Shown here piece after piece: positions 26,711 through 36,307 of a stretch of 64,000 bases of DNA. Under the pieces are notes generated by a model that saw nothing but the letters and a program-made list of their open reading frames with translations, was not told where the DNA came from and ran no database searches. The position numbers were made by a program, and so were the translations under genes. Every line of letters begins with the position of its first letter. Within the stretch, counting starts at the first letter, position 1. This DNA is from Aneurinibacillus sp. Ricciae_BoGa-3 (lineage in GTDB: Bacteria > Bacillota > Bacilli > Aneurinibacillales > Aneurinibacillaceae), in NCBI RefSeq assembly GCF_028421645.1, contig NZ_CP116887.1, positions 2,420,001 to 2,484,000 on the forward strand, written 5' to 3'.

Positions 26711-27250
26711 GTGGTGCAAAGCATCTTTTTAGAATTTACCCAGACGATTATCACTGCTATCATGGTGGGGATGGTTGGCGTACTGGTTCACAGCCTTTTA
26801 AAGAAAGTTGAGAGTATGGTGGCAGCCCACTCATCGCCAGACATGGCAGCTAAGGTAAATGCGATGCTTGATACGGTTGAGCGCCTTACTGAAGCTGCTG
26901 TACAGGACACTAATAGCCGGATTGTAATAGGATTGAAACAAAAAAACTTATTTACAACGGAAACAGCGAATGCTGTTAAAGTATCTGCAATTAATACGGT
27001 GCTGGAAAACCTTGGACCACTAAAAGACGAAGCGGTTGCACTACTCGGCCCAATCGAGGGTATTGTAGGACAGATGGTTGAGAAGTATGTACTAAAGTGG
27101 AAGGATCAGGTGAATCAAACCATCATAAATAGTGCTGCAGATCAAACTGCTCCACCTATCCCACAAGCGACTCCTGCATCCGTTGATCCAGCTGAACTCC
27201 CTGGCCAGACTTGGGGTGCACAATCGATGCCTGCCGAGCAATTAGGTTGA
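26711..27250 (+). CDS. Membrane-anchored hypothetical protein, holin-LLH-like architecture
   Basis: 179 aa with one N-terminal membrane helix (TIITAIMVGMVGVLVHSLL), a long amphipathic helical region (about 35-140) and a Pro-rich tail. A short membrane anchor followed by a helical cytoplasmic domain recalls phage holins of the LLH type, but no lysis genes are nearby. Two GTG codons (26711, 26714) compete as start behind AAGGAGG. The function is uncertain. Confidence 0.6.
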   Translation: MVQSIFLEFTQTIITAIMVGMVGVLVHSLLKKVESMVAAHSSPDMAAKVNAMLDTVERLTEAAVQDTNSRIVIGLKQKNLFTTETANAVKVSAINTVLENLGPLKDEAVALLGPIEGIVGQMVEKYVLKWKDQVNQTIINSAADQTAPPIPQATPASVDPAELPGQTWGAQSMPAEQLG

Positions 27251-27362
27251 GTGATGAACCAGGTTATATGGCATTGTCCGCTGTGGGTTTTTTAACTTGT
27301 AATGCAGGGGGACACCTATTTAAGTCCAGAATATTTGGAGTAAATAATATTTTACGTTAGGC

Positions 27363-27392
27363 TTGATTTATTTCTTTAGAAGTGTCTAAAAT
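27363..27392 (+). promoter_or_regulatory. Promoter of the glycine riboswitch transcript
   Basis: TTGATT (27363-27368) and TAAAAT (27387-27392) are separated by 18 bases, about 40 bases before the aptamer. Confidence 0.6.
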
Positions 27393-27427
27393 GACTTATG
27401 TTAACTATATAGCATTCGGATGAACCA

Positions 27428-27640
27428 TACAGGAGAAGATCCGCGATCTACCGATGGGGCAAAAAGCTGCTTTGGCTAGCTTTGAAACTCTCAGGTCTTG
27501 AAATCAAGTAGAACTGCATGGGGACGAATCTCTGGAGAGACTCCCTTCTGTCACCAAACGACACGGAGGAACAGAGCACCGAAGGAGCAAATCCACCAGT
27601 ACAACGGATAATCTCTCAGGTAAAAGGACAGAGACAAGCG
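27428..27640 (+). promoter_or_regulatory. Tandem glycine riboswitch
   Basis: Two glycine aptamers lie in series. The first has CCGATGGGGCAA and AAACTCTCAGG (ending near 27495). The second has CACCGAAGGAGCAA and AATCTCTCAGG (ending near 27619), followed by the AAAAGGACAGAGA segment. TCTCTGGAGA at 27529-27538 is complementary to TCTCCAGAGA at 27685-27694 at the edge of the terminator, giving a possible antiterminator arm. The downstream gene is an AGCS amino-acid symporter, so glycine should switch on its uptake or efflux. Confidence 0.93.
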
Positions 27641-27693
27641 ACAGAAAACCGGCGTAGCATCGGTTTATTTTTCTATCACTTGTATCTCCAGAG

Positions 27694-27722
27694 ACCATTT
27701 CGTTAAATGAAATGGTTTTTTT
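27694..27722 (+). terminator. Riboswitch-controlled terminator
   Basis: ACCATTTC pairs perfectly with GAAATGGT across 7 bases, followed by seven Ts. It lies between the aptamer and the coding region and overlaps the antiterminator segment by one base. Confidence 0.9.
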
Positions 27723-27745
27723 ATTTTGGGCAAAGGAGAATAGAG

Positions 27746-29113
27746 TTGGAGACGGTAAATCAAGCATTACAAACGATTAGTCATTATGTATGGGGCCTGC
27801 CTACACTGATTCTTCTGGTAGGAACAGGGATCCTCCTTACCGTGCGTCTGCGGGGTGTGCAATTCACTAAACTATGGTACGCCCACAAACTTGCATTTGG
27901 AAAATCCGATGACACATTGTCTGCTGGGGATATCAGCCACTTTCAGGCACTAATGACGGCGATGGCGGCGACCATTGGCACTGGAAATATTGCCGGGGTG
28001 GCAACGGCGGTATCCATAGGGGGACCGGGTGCGGTATTTTGGATGTGGATGACGGCATTATTTGGAATGGCGACGAAATACGCTGAAGCAATTTTGGCAG
28101 TAAAATACCGAATCAAGGGTAAAAATGGACAATTTTCAGGCGGTCCCATGTATTATCTCGAACGTGGTTTGGGCAAAAAATGGCTCGCGGTACTGTTCGC
28201 CATATTTGGGACAACGGCGTCATTTGGCATCGGGAATATGGTCCAGGCCAACTCGGTAGCTGAGGCCATGAAAATTAACTTTTCCCTATCACCCGCGGTG
28301 AGCGGTATTGTGATGGCTGTTTTTGTTGCGTTCGTCATACTTGGTGGTGTGAAAAAAATAGGCAAAGTCGCCGGCTATTTTGTTCCGGTTAAAGCCGCGT
28401 TTTATATACTTGCTGGACTACTAATCATCATGTACCACATCGATCAAATTCCAACAGCTTTATCCCTTATTTTCGCAGGTGCATTTAACGGAACAGCAGC
28501 TATGGGCGGCTTCATGGGGTCCACCGTTGCAGTAGCCATTCAAATCGGTGTCGCGCGTGGTGTATTCGCAAATGAAGCCGGTTTGGGAAGCGCACCTATT
28601 GCAGCCGCAGCCGCAAAAACGGATGTTCCGGCCAAACAAGCATTTGTATCCATGACGGGAACATTCCTTGATACATTCGTCGTCTGTACCATAACCGCTC
28701 TCGTATTGATTACAACAGGCGCCTGGAATTCCGGAAAGACAGGGGTAGAAGCGACGACGCTCGCCTACCAGTCCGTATTTGGCAGCACTGGAAGCATGAT
28801 ACTTGGAATTGCGATTGTTTTGTTTGCTTTTTCAACGATGCTGGGCTGGTCCTATTATGGTGAGAAGTGCGCTGAGTACCTGTTCGGTACGAGGGTTGTT
28901 CGCTATTACCGTTACATTTTTGTCGGGATGGTAGCAGTAGGGGCCAGTTTAAAACTTGGATTGGTTTGGACATTCGCTGATATCGCCAATGGACTAATGG
29001 CGATCCCGAACTTAGTCGGTTTAGTGGGGTTAAGCGGAGTCGTCGTGACAGAAACAAGACGATTCCTACAGAAAGATAATCCAAAGAGATCCCATGAACA
29101 AATCGCAAGTTGA
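27746..29113 (+). CDS. AGCS-family sodium:alanine/glycine symporter
   Basis: 455 aa polytopic membrane protein. It shows GLPTLILLVGTGILLTVRLRG at the N-terminus, TMAATIGTGNIAGVATA-like residues in the sodium-site region, the family signature GGPGAVFWMWMTALFGMATK, and ANEAGLGSAPIAAAAAKT. I chose the TTG at 27746 behind AAAGGAG; the upstream ATG at 27707 lies inside the terminator stem and cannot be the normal start. The glycine riboswitch implies that glycine is a substrate. Confidence 0.93.
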   Translation: METVNQALQTISHYVWGLPTLILLVGTGILLTVRLRGVQFTKLWYAHKLAFGKSDDTLSAGDISHFQALMTAMAATIGTGNIAGVATAVSIGGPGAVFWMWMTALFGMATKYAEAILAVKYRIKGKNGQFSGGPMYYLERGLGKKWLAVLFAIFGTTASFGIGNMVQANSVAEAMKINFSLSPAVSGIVMAVFVAFVILGGVKKIGKVAGYFVPVKAAFYILAGLLIIMYHIDQIPTALSLIFAGAFNGTAAMGGFMGSTVAVAIQIGVARGVFANEAGLGSAPIAAAAAKTDVPAKQAFVSMTGTFLDTFVVCTITALVLITTGAWNSGKTGVEATTLAYQSVFGSTGSMILGIAIVLFAFSTMLGWSYYGEKCAEYLFGTRVVRYYRYIFVGMVAVGASLKLGLVWTFADIANGLMAIPNLVGLVGLSGVVVTETRRFLQKDNPKRSHEQIAS

Positions 29114-29120
29114 CTTAGTG

Positions 29121-29166
29121 AAAAAGGCTGTTTAGTGCTTATTTCCTCACTTTACGGCCTTTTTTC
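29121..29166 (+). terminator. Terminator after the AGCS gene
   Basis: AAAAAGGCTGT (29121-29131) pairs with ACGGCCTTTTT (29154-29164) with one wobble and a following T tract. Confidence 0.85.
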
Positions 29167-29250
29167 CCTACCTTATTATAAGTAATCTTAATAGCTGTAA
29201 TAATATATATGTATTTTACTAATGCTATGACTTCGGGTAAAGTTGGATTA

Positions 29251-29328
29251 CATACTTTTTAAGGAAGTATCTAGGCTGGGGGAGGCAGCGTAGAGGTAAA
29301 TGAAAAATCGTCCAAAACGATTTTTTTT
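29251..29328 (+). ncRNA. Candidate small RNA or cysJI leader with terminator
   Basis: ATACTT/AAGTAT forms a first hairpin. GCTG-GGGGAGG-CAGC forms a second with a G-rich loop. AAAATCGT (29304-29311) and ACGATTTT (29317-29324) with eight Ts form a strong intrinsic terminator, about 165 bases before cysJ. It matches no riboswitch that I know (not SAM, not T-box). It could be a free sRNA or an attenuator of cysJI. Confidence 0.45.
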
Positions 29329-29491
29329 AAAAGGTTATGTCATTAAACTGACTTAATTTATATGAATAATGTAAATGGAATAAATTTAATCATTTTTCTC
29401 TGGCAACTCAATAGCATTAATTGTTAAATCCAGTCATTCTAAATCAAATAACGAACAATAAGTTTATATTCCTTTGGTGAGGTGGGTATCG

Positions 29492-31312
29492 TTGCAACTT
29501 CAGGTAATGAATAGTCCGTTTAATCAGGAGCAGGTAGATCTCCTTAACCGCCTGCTGCCGACCATGACAGAATCACAAAAAGTCTGGCTCAGCGGTTATC
29601 TCGCCGCGTCCCAGTTTACCTCCGTTCCGGGGGTACAGGAAGCACCGGCCGCGCAACTTCCAGCACCAAGCGCCGGACAAACAATTTCAAAAGAAGTGAC
29701 CATTCTTTACGGATCACAGACCGGCAACGCGCAGGGAGTAGCAGAGAATGCGGGCAAGACACTTTCGAGGCGTGGCTTTCAAGTAACCGTCTCGTCGATG
29801 AGTGACTTTAAGCCGAACAATTTGAAAAAAGTGCAAAATCTGATTATTGTCTCGAGTACGCATGGAGAAGGCGACCCGCCGGATAACGCGTTGTCTTTTC
29901 ATGAGTTTCTTCATGGCCGACGGGCACCAAAGCTTGACGATATTCGTTTTTCTGTTTTGTCGCTTGGAGACAGCTCATATGAGTTTTTCTGTCAGACGGG
30001 AAAAGAATTTGATCAGCGGCTGGAAGAGCTCGGTGCAACAAGGCTTTACCCGCGTGTTGACTGCGACCTTGACTATGATGAGCCTGCTGCCGAATGGCTT
30101 GAAGGAGTCATTAGCAGCTTAAGTGAAGCGCAGGGGGGAAGTACTGCTCCTGCCGTTGCAGCAGCACCTCAAGCTGGTAAATCGGTGTATTCCAGAACAA
30201 ATCCGTTTAAAGCGGAAGTACTTGAAAATTTAAATTTGAACGGCCGAGGGTCGAATAAAGAAACGCGCCACCTGGAGTTATCGCTTGAAGGATCTGGCCT
30301 CACTTATGAACCAGGTGACAGCCTCGGTATTTATCCGCAAAACGATCCAGCTCTTGTAGACACGCTTCTGGTGGAAATGAAATGGGATCCAGAAGAGATG
30401 GTGACGGTAGGCAAACAGGGAGACGTCCTTCCGCTCAGAGAAGCCCTCACCAGTCATTATGAAATTACGGTTTTAACAAAACCGCTTCTCGAGCAGGCAG
30501 CGCAGCTTTCAGCGAATGAGAATTTACGTGAGCTTGTAGCTCCTGGCAATGAGGAAAAATTAAAAGCGTATCTTGAAGGGCGCGATTTGCTTGATTTAGT
30601 CCGTGATTACGTTCTATGGGGTGTATCGGCGCAGGCGTTTATCTCCATTCTCCGGAAAATGCCGGCCCGGCTTTATTCGATTGCCAGCAGTTTGTCTGCG
30701 AATCCGGATGAAGTGCATCTGACTATTGGCGCCGTCCGGTTCGAAGCACACGGGCGTGAACGAAAAGGCGTCTGCTCCATTTTAGCAGCGGAACGACTGC
30801 AGCCAGGGGATACGCTGCCGGTTTACATTCAGCACAACCAAAACTTTAAGCTGCCAGAAAACCCAGATACGCCGATCATCATGGTTGGGCCGGGCACAGG
30901 AATTGCGCCGTTCCGCGCCTTTTTGCAGGAGCGCGAGGAAACAGGTGCGGAAGGAAAATCATGGCTGTTCTTCGGCGACCAGCATTTCAGGACGGATTTT
31001 CTTTACCAGACAGAATGGCAAAAGTGGGTCAAAGACGGCGTGCTTACGAAAATGGATGTGGCGTTTTCGCGCGACACCGATGAAAAAGTGTATGTGCAGC
31101 ACCGCATGCTTGAGCACAGCAAAGAATTGTTTGAGTGGATGCAACAAGGGGCAGTTATTTATATTTGTGGTGATGAGAAAAATATGGCGCATGACGTCCA
31201 TCACACTTTACTTGAAATTATCGCAAAAGAAGGCGGCATGAGCCATGAGAAAGCAGAAGCTTATCTTGCCGGCATGCAACAGCAAAAACGTTATCAGCGT
31301 GATGTATACTGA
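29492..31312 (+). CDS. cysJ: Sulfite reductase (NADPH) flavoprotein alpha subunit
   Basis: Carries electrons from NADPH through FAD and FMN to CysI in assimilatory sulfite reduction. The 606 aa protein contains a flavodoxin domain (about 75-215, [11 protein letters not shown] and [12 protein letters not shown]), an FAD domain (RLYSIASS) and an NADPH domain ([21 protein letters not shown]), ending in RDVY. I chose the TTG at 29492 behind GTGAGGTGGG, giving [14 protein letters not shown], the start of Bacillus CysJ. A strong terminator upstream separates it from the AGCS gene. Confidence 0.96.
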   Translation: MQLQVMNSPFNQEQVDLLNRLLPTMTESQKVWLSGYLAASQFTSVPGVQEAPAAQLPAPSAGQTISKEVTILYGSQTGNAQGVAENAGKTLSRRGFQVTVSSMSDFKPNNLKKVQNLIIVSSTHGEGDPPDNALSFHEFLHGRRAPKLDDIRFSVLSLGDSSYEFFCQTGKEFDQRLEELGATRLYPRVDCDLDYDEPAAEWLEGVISSLSEAQGGSTAPAVAAAPQAGKSVYSRTNPFKAEVLENLNLNGRGSNKETRHLELSLEGSGLTYEPGDSLGIYPQNDPALVDTLLVEMKWDPEEMVTVGKQGDVLPLREALTSHYEITVLTKPLLEQAAQLSANENLRELVAPGNEEKLKAYLEGRDLLDLVRDYVLWGVSAQAFISILRKMPARLYSIASSLSANPDEVHLTIGAVRFEAHGRERKGVCSILAAERLQPGDTLPVYIQHNQNFKLPENPDTPIIMVGPGTGIAPFRAFLQEREETGAEGKSWLFFGDQHFRTDFLYQTEWQKWVKDGVLTKMDVAFSRDTDEKVYVQHRMLEHSKELFEWMQQGAVIYICGDEKNMAHDVHHTLLEIIAKEGGMSHEKAEAYLAGMQQQKRYQRDVY

Positions 31313-31338
31313 TTTGGATGGAAAGGAGTTTTGTAAAC

Positions 31339-33057
31339 ATGGTTAATCCCATTTTAAAAGCGCCGGATGGCCCACCAAGCGATGTTGAGCGCATTAAAAA
31401 AGAAAGCAATTATTTGCGCGGCACACTCAAGGAAGTGATGCTGGATAGGATGAGTGCCGGAATTCCTGACGATGACAATCGCCTCATGAAACATCACGGC
31501 AGTTACTTGCAGGATGACCGGGATCTTCGCAATGAACGCCAGAAGCAAAAGCTGGAACCCGCATATCAGTTCATGCTGCGTGTCCGTCTGCCAGGCGGGG
31601 TGGCAACACCAAATCAATGGCTTGTCATGGATGAGCTTGCCCAGAAAAACGGCAACGGTACTTTAAAACTGACCACACGGCAGACGTTTCAAATGCATGG
31701 GATTTTAAAATGGAATATGAAAAACACCATCCAGGCAATTCATGCAACCCTTTTGGATACCATCGCCGCGTGCGGTGATGTGAACCGGAACGTGATGTGC
31801 AACTCAAATCCTTATCAATCCAAGATCCACTCTGAAGTATATGAATGGTCGAAGAAGTTAAGTAATGATTTATTGCCGCGCACAAGGGCGTATCATGAAG
31901 TTTGGCTGGATGAAGAAAAAGTGGCCGGTACACCAGAGCTTGAAGAAGTTGAACCGATGTATGGACCTCTCTATTTGCCGAGGAAGTTTAAAATCGGTAT
32001 CGCTGTGCCGCCATCCAATGATATTGATGTCTTTTCACAGGACCTCGGATTCATTGCAATTGTGGAAGATGGCAAGCTTGTAGGGTTTAACGTGGCTATC
32101 GGCGGCGGCATGGGAATGACGCACGGAGACAAAGCAACTTATCCGCAGCTGGCTAAAGTTATCGGCTTCTGTACGCCGGAACAAATGTATGATGTGGCGG
32201 AAAAAACGATCACGATTCAGCGTGACTACGGAAACCGTTCCGTCCGCAAAAATGCCCGGTTCAAATACACGGTTGACCGTCTTGGGCTCGAAACCGTTAA
32301 GGCTGAACTTGAAAACCGTCTCGGCTGGAGTCTCGATGAAGCAAAGCCCTATCATTTCGACCATAACGGCGACCGCTACGGATGGGTGGAAGGTATTGAA
32401 GGAACATGGAATTTTACGCTGCTCATCCAGAATGGCCGCGTTGCGGATTTCGATGGCTACAAGCTGATGACTGGCTTGCGCGAGATCGCCAAAATTCATA
32501 CCGGTGATTTCCGTCTGACGCCAAATCAAAACGTGATCATTGCCAATGTATCCAGTGAGAACAAGCAAAAGATTAGTCAACTGATCGAACAATACAGTTT
32601 GACGGATGGCAAGCATTATACGGCACTCCGCCGCAGTTCGATGGCGTGCGTCGCTCTGCCGACGTGCGGATTGGCGATGGCGGAATCTGAACGTTATCTA
32701 CCGGTACTGCTTGAGAAGATCGAGGAAATTATCGATGAAAACGGCCTGCGCAACGAAGAAATTACGATCCGTATGACCGGCTGTCCGAATGGCTGTGCCC
32801 GCCCGGCGCTCGGTGAAATTGCCTTTATCGGCAAAGCGGTCGGCAAATACAACATGCATCTTGGGGCAGCCTTTGACGGCAGCCGTTTAAACAAAATGTA
32901 CCGCGAAAATATTGGTGAAGAAGAAATATTGAGTGAACTGCGTGTACTTCTTGCCCGCTACGCGAAAGAAAGACAAGAAGGCGAGCACTTCGGTGATTTT
33001 GTCATCCGTGCCGGCGTTGTTAAAGCAGTGACAGACGGCACGAATTTTCATGATTGA
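31339..33057 (+). CDS. cysI: Sulfite reductase (NADPH) hemoprotein beta subunit
   Basis: Siroheme/[4Fe-4S] enzyme that reduces sulfite to sulfide with electrons from CysJ. The 572 aa protein shows [37 protein letters not shown] and the cluster ligands in [10 protein letters not shown] and CPNGCARPA. The start at 31339 gives [20 protein letters not shown], matching Bacillus CysI. It lies 26 bases after cysJ behind GGAAAGGAG. Confidence 0.96.
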   Translation: MVNPILKAPDGPPSDVERIKKESNYLRGTLKEVMLDRMSAGIPDDDNRLMKHHGSYLQDDRDLRNERQKQKLEPAYQFMLRVRLPGGVATPNQWLVMDELAQKNGNGTLKLTTRQTFQMHGILKWNMKNTIQAIHATLLDTIAACGDVNRNVMCNSNPYQSKIHSEVYEWSKKLSNDLLPRTRAYHEVWLDEEKVAGTPELEEVEPMYGPLYLPRKFKIGIAVPPSNDIDVFSQDLGFIAIVEDGKLVGFNVAIGGGMGMTHGDKATYPQLAKVIGFCTPEQMYDVAEKTITIQRDYGNRSVRKNARFKYTVDRLGLETVKAELENRLGWSLDEAKPYHFDHNGDRYGWVEGIEGTWNFTLLIQNGRVADFDGYKLMTGLREIAKIHTGDFRLTPNQNVIIANVSSENKQKISQLIEQYSLTDGKHYTALRRSSMACVALPTCGLAMAESERYLPVLLEKIEEIIDENGLRNEEITIRMTGCPNGCARPALGEIAFIGKAVGKYNMHLGAAFDGSRLNKMYRENIGEEEILSELRVLLARYAKERQEGEHFGDFVIRAGVVKAVTDGTNFHD

Positions 33058-33069
33058 TCCATTGGCATC

Positions 33070-33100
33070 AGAGACAGGAACCTGTTCCTGTCTCTTTTTA
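33070..33100. terminator. cysJI terminator
   Basis: AGAGACAGGAAC pairs perfectly with GTTCCTGTCTCT, followed by TTTTTA. It lies between convergent genes. Confidence 0.9.
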
Positions 33101-33159
33101 TTGGGTCTAATTTAAAAATCACGCCCCAACGCATACCAAATTGAAAATGAAAATTATCC

Positions 33160-34563
33160 TTACCCTTGATATTCTTTTTCCTTATACGGGATACCGTATT
33201 TTAACATTTTTCGTACTAATGTAGTTCGATGCACTCCTAAAGCGTTCGATAAATCCTCAATTGAAGTCACACTTTTTAATTTTTGAGAAATAAATAGTTT
33301 CTCAAATTCAGCTGTTGCTTCTTTGAGATTATTAACATTTATTGGAGATATTCTATGGCTTCTAATATTTTCAGGAAGGCTATCAATATCTATTTTACCG
33401 TCATTCATGATAATCAGTCTTTCTACGATATTTTGTAATTCACGCACATTTCCTGGCCAATCATACTCAATCAAACTGTCAAATGCATTAGCGCTAAAAA
33501 AGGTTTTTCTTTGGAACTTCTCATTATAAATATTGCTAAAATGCCAAATAAAGGATGCAATTTCATCCTTTCGTTCACGCAAGGGAGGTATAGTTATGGG
33601 AATAACATTTATTCTATAATATAGATCCTCTCTGAATAAACCATCTGATACAAGCTGACTGATGTCTTTATTTGTTGCGGAAATAATCCTTACATCGACT
33701 TTTATACTTTTTGTTCCACCTACTCTCATAAATTGCTGATCTTGAAGAAAAGTCAATAATTTAACCTGTAAGGCAGAAGTTAATTCAGTGATTTCATCAA
33801 GGAATACAATCCCTTTATCGGCTAGTTCAAAAATTCCTGGTTTTCCATTTGAAAGAGCCCCTGTAAACGCCCCTTTTTCATATCCAAACAATTCTGATTC
33901 TAATAATTGTTCCGGGATGGCACCGCAATTAATCACAAAAAATGGCCGGTCCTTCCTTGTACTTATACTATGTAAATATTTTACAAACATACTCTTTCCT
34001 ACACCTGATTCCCCCAATATCAAAAGACTTGAATCAACGTCTTTAACTTTATTGATAATATTCATTACCTTTAACATTTCAACACCTCTGACAACAAAGT
34101 TTTCTGAGGTTGGTATTAATTTAGCCTTGGTTTCTTCTAGTTGATTTTTGTATTTGATCATCAGCTTGTTATTTTCTATTAATTGATTTTGAATGTTATT
34201 TAAGTCTGTTAAATCACGAATAAAATTGATAACCATAGATATTTTATTGTCTTTGTCAAAAACTGGACTACCTGATACTAGAACGACCTTTCCATTATGG
34301 GGAAAGTTCTGCGTGCGTGTCACCGGCTTTTTTTCATTTAACACGAGAGTAACAATAGATTGATCATAATATCCTAAATTAAGCAAATACTGTACATTTC
34401 TACCGATTATTTGTTCAGGTTGTATGCCTGTAATTTTACTAAAAGATGGGTTTGTTTTTATTACGATTCCATCGCCGTTGGAAATGGAAATCCCGTCATA
34501 GGCGGCCTCCACCATTGCATCAAATTCCTGATAAATTAGGCATGAGATATTAATTATATTCAT
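33160..34563 (-). CDS. Sigma-54-dependent activator with PAS sensor
   Basis: Enhancer-binding protein of 467 aa. It has a PAS domain (about 15-120: AAYDGISISNGDGIVIKTNP), a short coiled coil (125-150), an AAA+ domain with Walker A GESGVGKS (184-191) and GAFTGA (231-236), and a C-terminal Fis-type helix-turn-helix (LSNALGVHRTTLVRKMLKYG). The ATG at 34563 directly abuts AAAGG; an internal ATG at 34515 behind AGGAA is possible. It is divergent from the MHS-amidohydrolase-Rieske operon, whose promoter is of the sigma-54 type, so it is the likely activator. The PAS ligand is unknown. Confidence 0.9.
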   Translation of the reverse strand: MNIINISCLIYQEFDAMVEAAYDGISISNGDGIVIKTNPSFSKITGIQPEQIIGRNVQYLLNLGYYDQSIVTLVLNEKKPVTRTQNFPHNGKVVLVSGSPVFDKDNKISMVINFIRDLTDLNNIQNQLIENNKLMIKYKNQLEETKAKLIPTSENFVVRGVEMLKVMNIINKVKDVDSSLLILGESGVGKSMFVKYLHSISTRKDRPFFVINCGAIPEQLLESELFGYEKGAFTGALSNGKPGIFELADKGIVFLDEITELTSALQVKLLTFLQDQQFMRVGGTKSIKVDVRIISATNKDISQLVSDGLFREDLYYRINVIPITIPPLRERKDEIASFIWHFSNIYNEKFQRKTFFSANAFDSLIEYDWPGNVRELQNIVERLIIMNDGKIDIDSLPENIRSHRISPINVNNLKEATAEFEKLFISQKLKSVTSIEDLSNALGVHRTTLVRKMLKYGIPYKEKEYQG

Positions 34564-34603
34564 CCTTTCTACGTCTCATTCTAAAGAACTATACAAGGCA
34601 TTT

Positions 34604-34705
34604 AATGCATTTTTGCACATGATGTGCATTTCTGCACAAGTGATTTAATAACTAGTTGTTTATATCAATTATAATAACAGTTGAATTTATGTGCAATATT
34701 GCAAA
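34604..34705. promoter_or_regulatory. Three palindromic upstream activator sites
   Basis: Three copies of the pattern TGTGCA-N4-TGCACA occur: 34604-34619 (AATGCA-TTTT-TGCACA), 34623-34638 (perfect) and 34690-34705 (TGTGCA-ATAT-TGCAAA). The first two are centred 19 bp apart, close to two helical turns. They lie 52-170 bp upstream of a sigma-54 promoter and next to the activator gene, which is the normal arrangement for an enhancer-binding protein. Binding is inferred. Confidence 0.75.
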
Positions 34706-34756
34706 TATTTAAACAATATAAGTGGTCGAAACAGAGGTTTTCCTGATTAAAAAAAT

Positions 34757-34772
34757 TGGAACAAATATTGCT
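34757..34772 (+). promoter_or_regulatory. Sigma-54 promoter of the MHS-amidohydrolase-Rieske operon
   Basis: TGGAAC-N5-TTGCT matches the -24/-12 consensus with one difference, and GG and GC are exactly ten bases apart. The leader to the first gene is about 145 bases. It holds a good Shine-Dalgarno sequence (AGGAGGG near 34813) with no start codon at a useful distance. Confidence 0.88.
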
Positions 34773-34928
34773 TTTGTATAGGGTAGATAGCACAGAACAA
34801 ATTTAAAAATTAGGAGGGAACAAGTCAGTCGAAGTTGAGTAATGCACTTAATTAACTGTTTTGGGGCTGTTCAGAATGCGAGCGCTTCCGGATAGTGGTC
34901 AGTTACTCCAATGAATGAGGTGGTTATA

Positions 34929-36263
34929 TTGAGTCAAACCGCAAACAGGAAAGAGCTTAAAAAAAGTCAGCCAATAAAAGCGGCATTATCAGCCTTTATA
35001 GGAACTACCATCGAATGGTATGACTTCTTCTTATATGGGACTGCAGCAGCGCTGGTTTTTCCGCAACTTTTCTTTCCTAAATCTGATCCCTTGGTTGGAA
35101 CACTTGAAGCATTTGCAACCTTTACACTTGGGTTTTTAGCTCGACCAGTCGGCGGAATTATTTTTGGCCATTTTGGGGATAAAATCGGTCGTAAATCCAT
35201 GCTAGTAATTACTCTTCTAATAATGGGGATTTGTACTACCCTAATTGGTTTATTGCCTGTTTATGAAAGCATAGGTTTTATGGCGCCGCTCCTGTTGATT
35301 GTTTTACGTTTATTGCAGGGCATTGGAGTTGGAGGCGAATGGGGAGGCTCTGCATTAATTTCTGCTGAACACGCCCCTGAAGGAAAGAAGGGTTTGTATG
35401 GCAGTTTTATGCAGACAGGAGTGATAGGCGGACTCTTACTATCAACCTTAATTTTCAGCATGACTTCAATGCTTCCTGAAGATCAATTTCTATCATGGGG
35501 TTGGCGGATTCCCTTCCTAATTAGTATTCTCCTGGTGATTGTTGGGCTATTTATTCGATTACGTGTTATGGAAACACCGGATTTTGAGAACGTAAAAGAT
35601 CTGGGGAAACAAGCTCGCTTCCCAATCTGGGAAGTGTTAAAAAATTATCCAAAACAAGTGCTGCTTGCCATGGGAGCGCGTTTTGCTGAAAACGTGTCGT
35701 TCTATATCTTCAGTACATTTGCACTCACATATGGGACGACACATTTACATGTGCCCAGGAGCATGATACTCAACGGAATAACTTTGGCATCGGCTATCGA
35801 ACTTATTACTATCCCACTGTTTGGTGCACTTTCCGACAGAATTGGGCGTCGTTTATTATTTCTGGGAGGAGCGGCTTTCACAGCTTTGTTTGCTTTTCCA
35901 TTCTTTTGGATGATCAATACAGGGTCAACTACTGTCACTTGGCTCGCTTTTGCAATTGTTTTTGCTATCGGACACGGCGCGATGAATGGGCCTGAGGTTG
36001 CCTTTTTCTCTGAACTTTTTGAAGCAAGAGTACGTTATAGTGGGATTTCACTGGGTTATCAGTTATGCTCAGTATTTGCAGGAGGGCTAGCACCGCTTGT
36101 TGCTTCCTCTTTGCTTGCCTGGACAGGAGGAAATCCCTGGTCAGTAGCCCTTTACTTAATCGGGGCGTGCCTCGTAACATTTATATCCGTATGTATAGCG
36201 TCTGAAACCAATAAAAAACATGTATATCTCAGCTTAATAGAGAAAGAAACAGTTGAATCATAG
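34929..36263 (+). CDS. MHS-family metabolite:proton symporter (MFS)
   Basis: Twelve-helix carboxylate-type importer of 444 aa with TIEWYDFFLYGTAAALVFPQ, GHFGDKIGRKSML and GIGVGGEWGGSALIS. It is clearly paralogous to the transporter at 10131. I chose the TTG at 34929 behind GAGGTGG; the ATG at 34911 has no ribosome binding site. It is the first gene of a sigma-54-dependent operon and probably imports the amidohydrolase substrate. Confidence 0.9.
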   Translation: MSQTANRKELKKSQPIKAALSAFIGTTIEWYDFFLYGTAAALVFPQLFFPKSDPLVGTLEAFATFTLGFLARPVGGIIFGHFGDKIGRKSMLVITLLIMGICTTLIGLLPVYESIGFMAPLLLIVLRLLQGIGVGGEWGGSALISAEHAPEGKKGLYGSFMQTGVIGGLLLSTLIFSMTSMLPEDQFLSWGWRIPFLISILLVIVGLFIRLRVMETPDFENVKDLGKQARFPIWEVLKNYPKQVLLAMGARFAENVSFYIFSTFALTYGTTHLHVPRSMILNGITLASAIELITIPLFGALSDRIGRRLLFLGGAAFTALFAFPFFWMINTGSTTVTWLAFAIVFAIGHGAMNGPEVAFFSELFEARVRYSGISLGYQLCSVFAGGLAPLVASSLLAWTGGNPWSVALYLIGACLVTFISVCIASETNKKHVYLSLIEKETVES

Positions 36264-36307
36264 CAAGAGGTGGACATCCATTAAACAAAAATGGGAGGTC
36301 AGATCAT

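Noticed and set aside
26711..27250. Prophage lysis module
   Set aside because: Only a holin-like architecture is present; no endolysin or other phage gene is adjacent.
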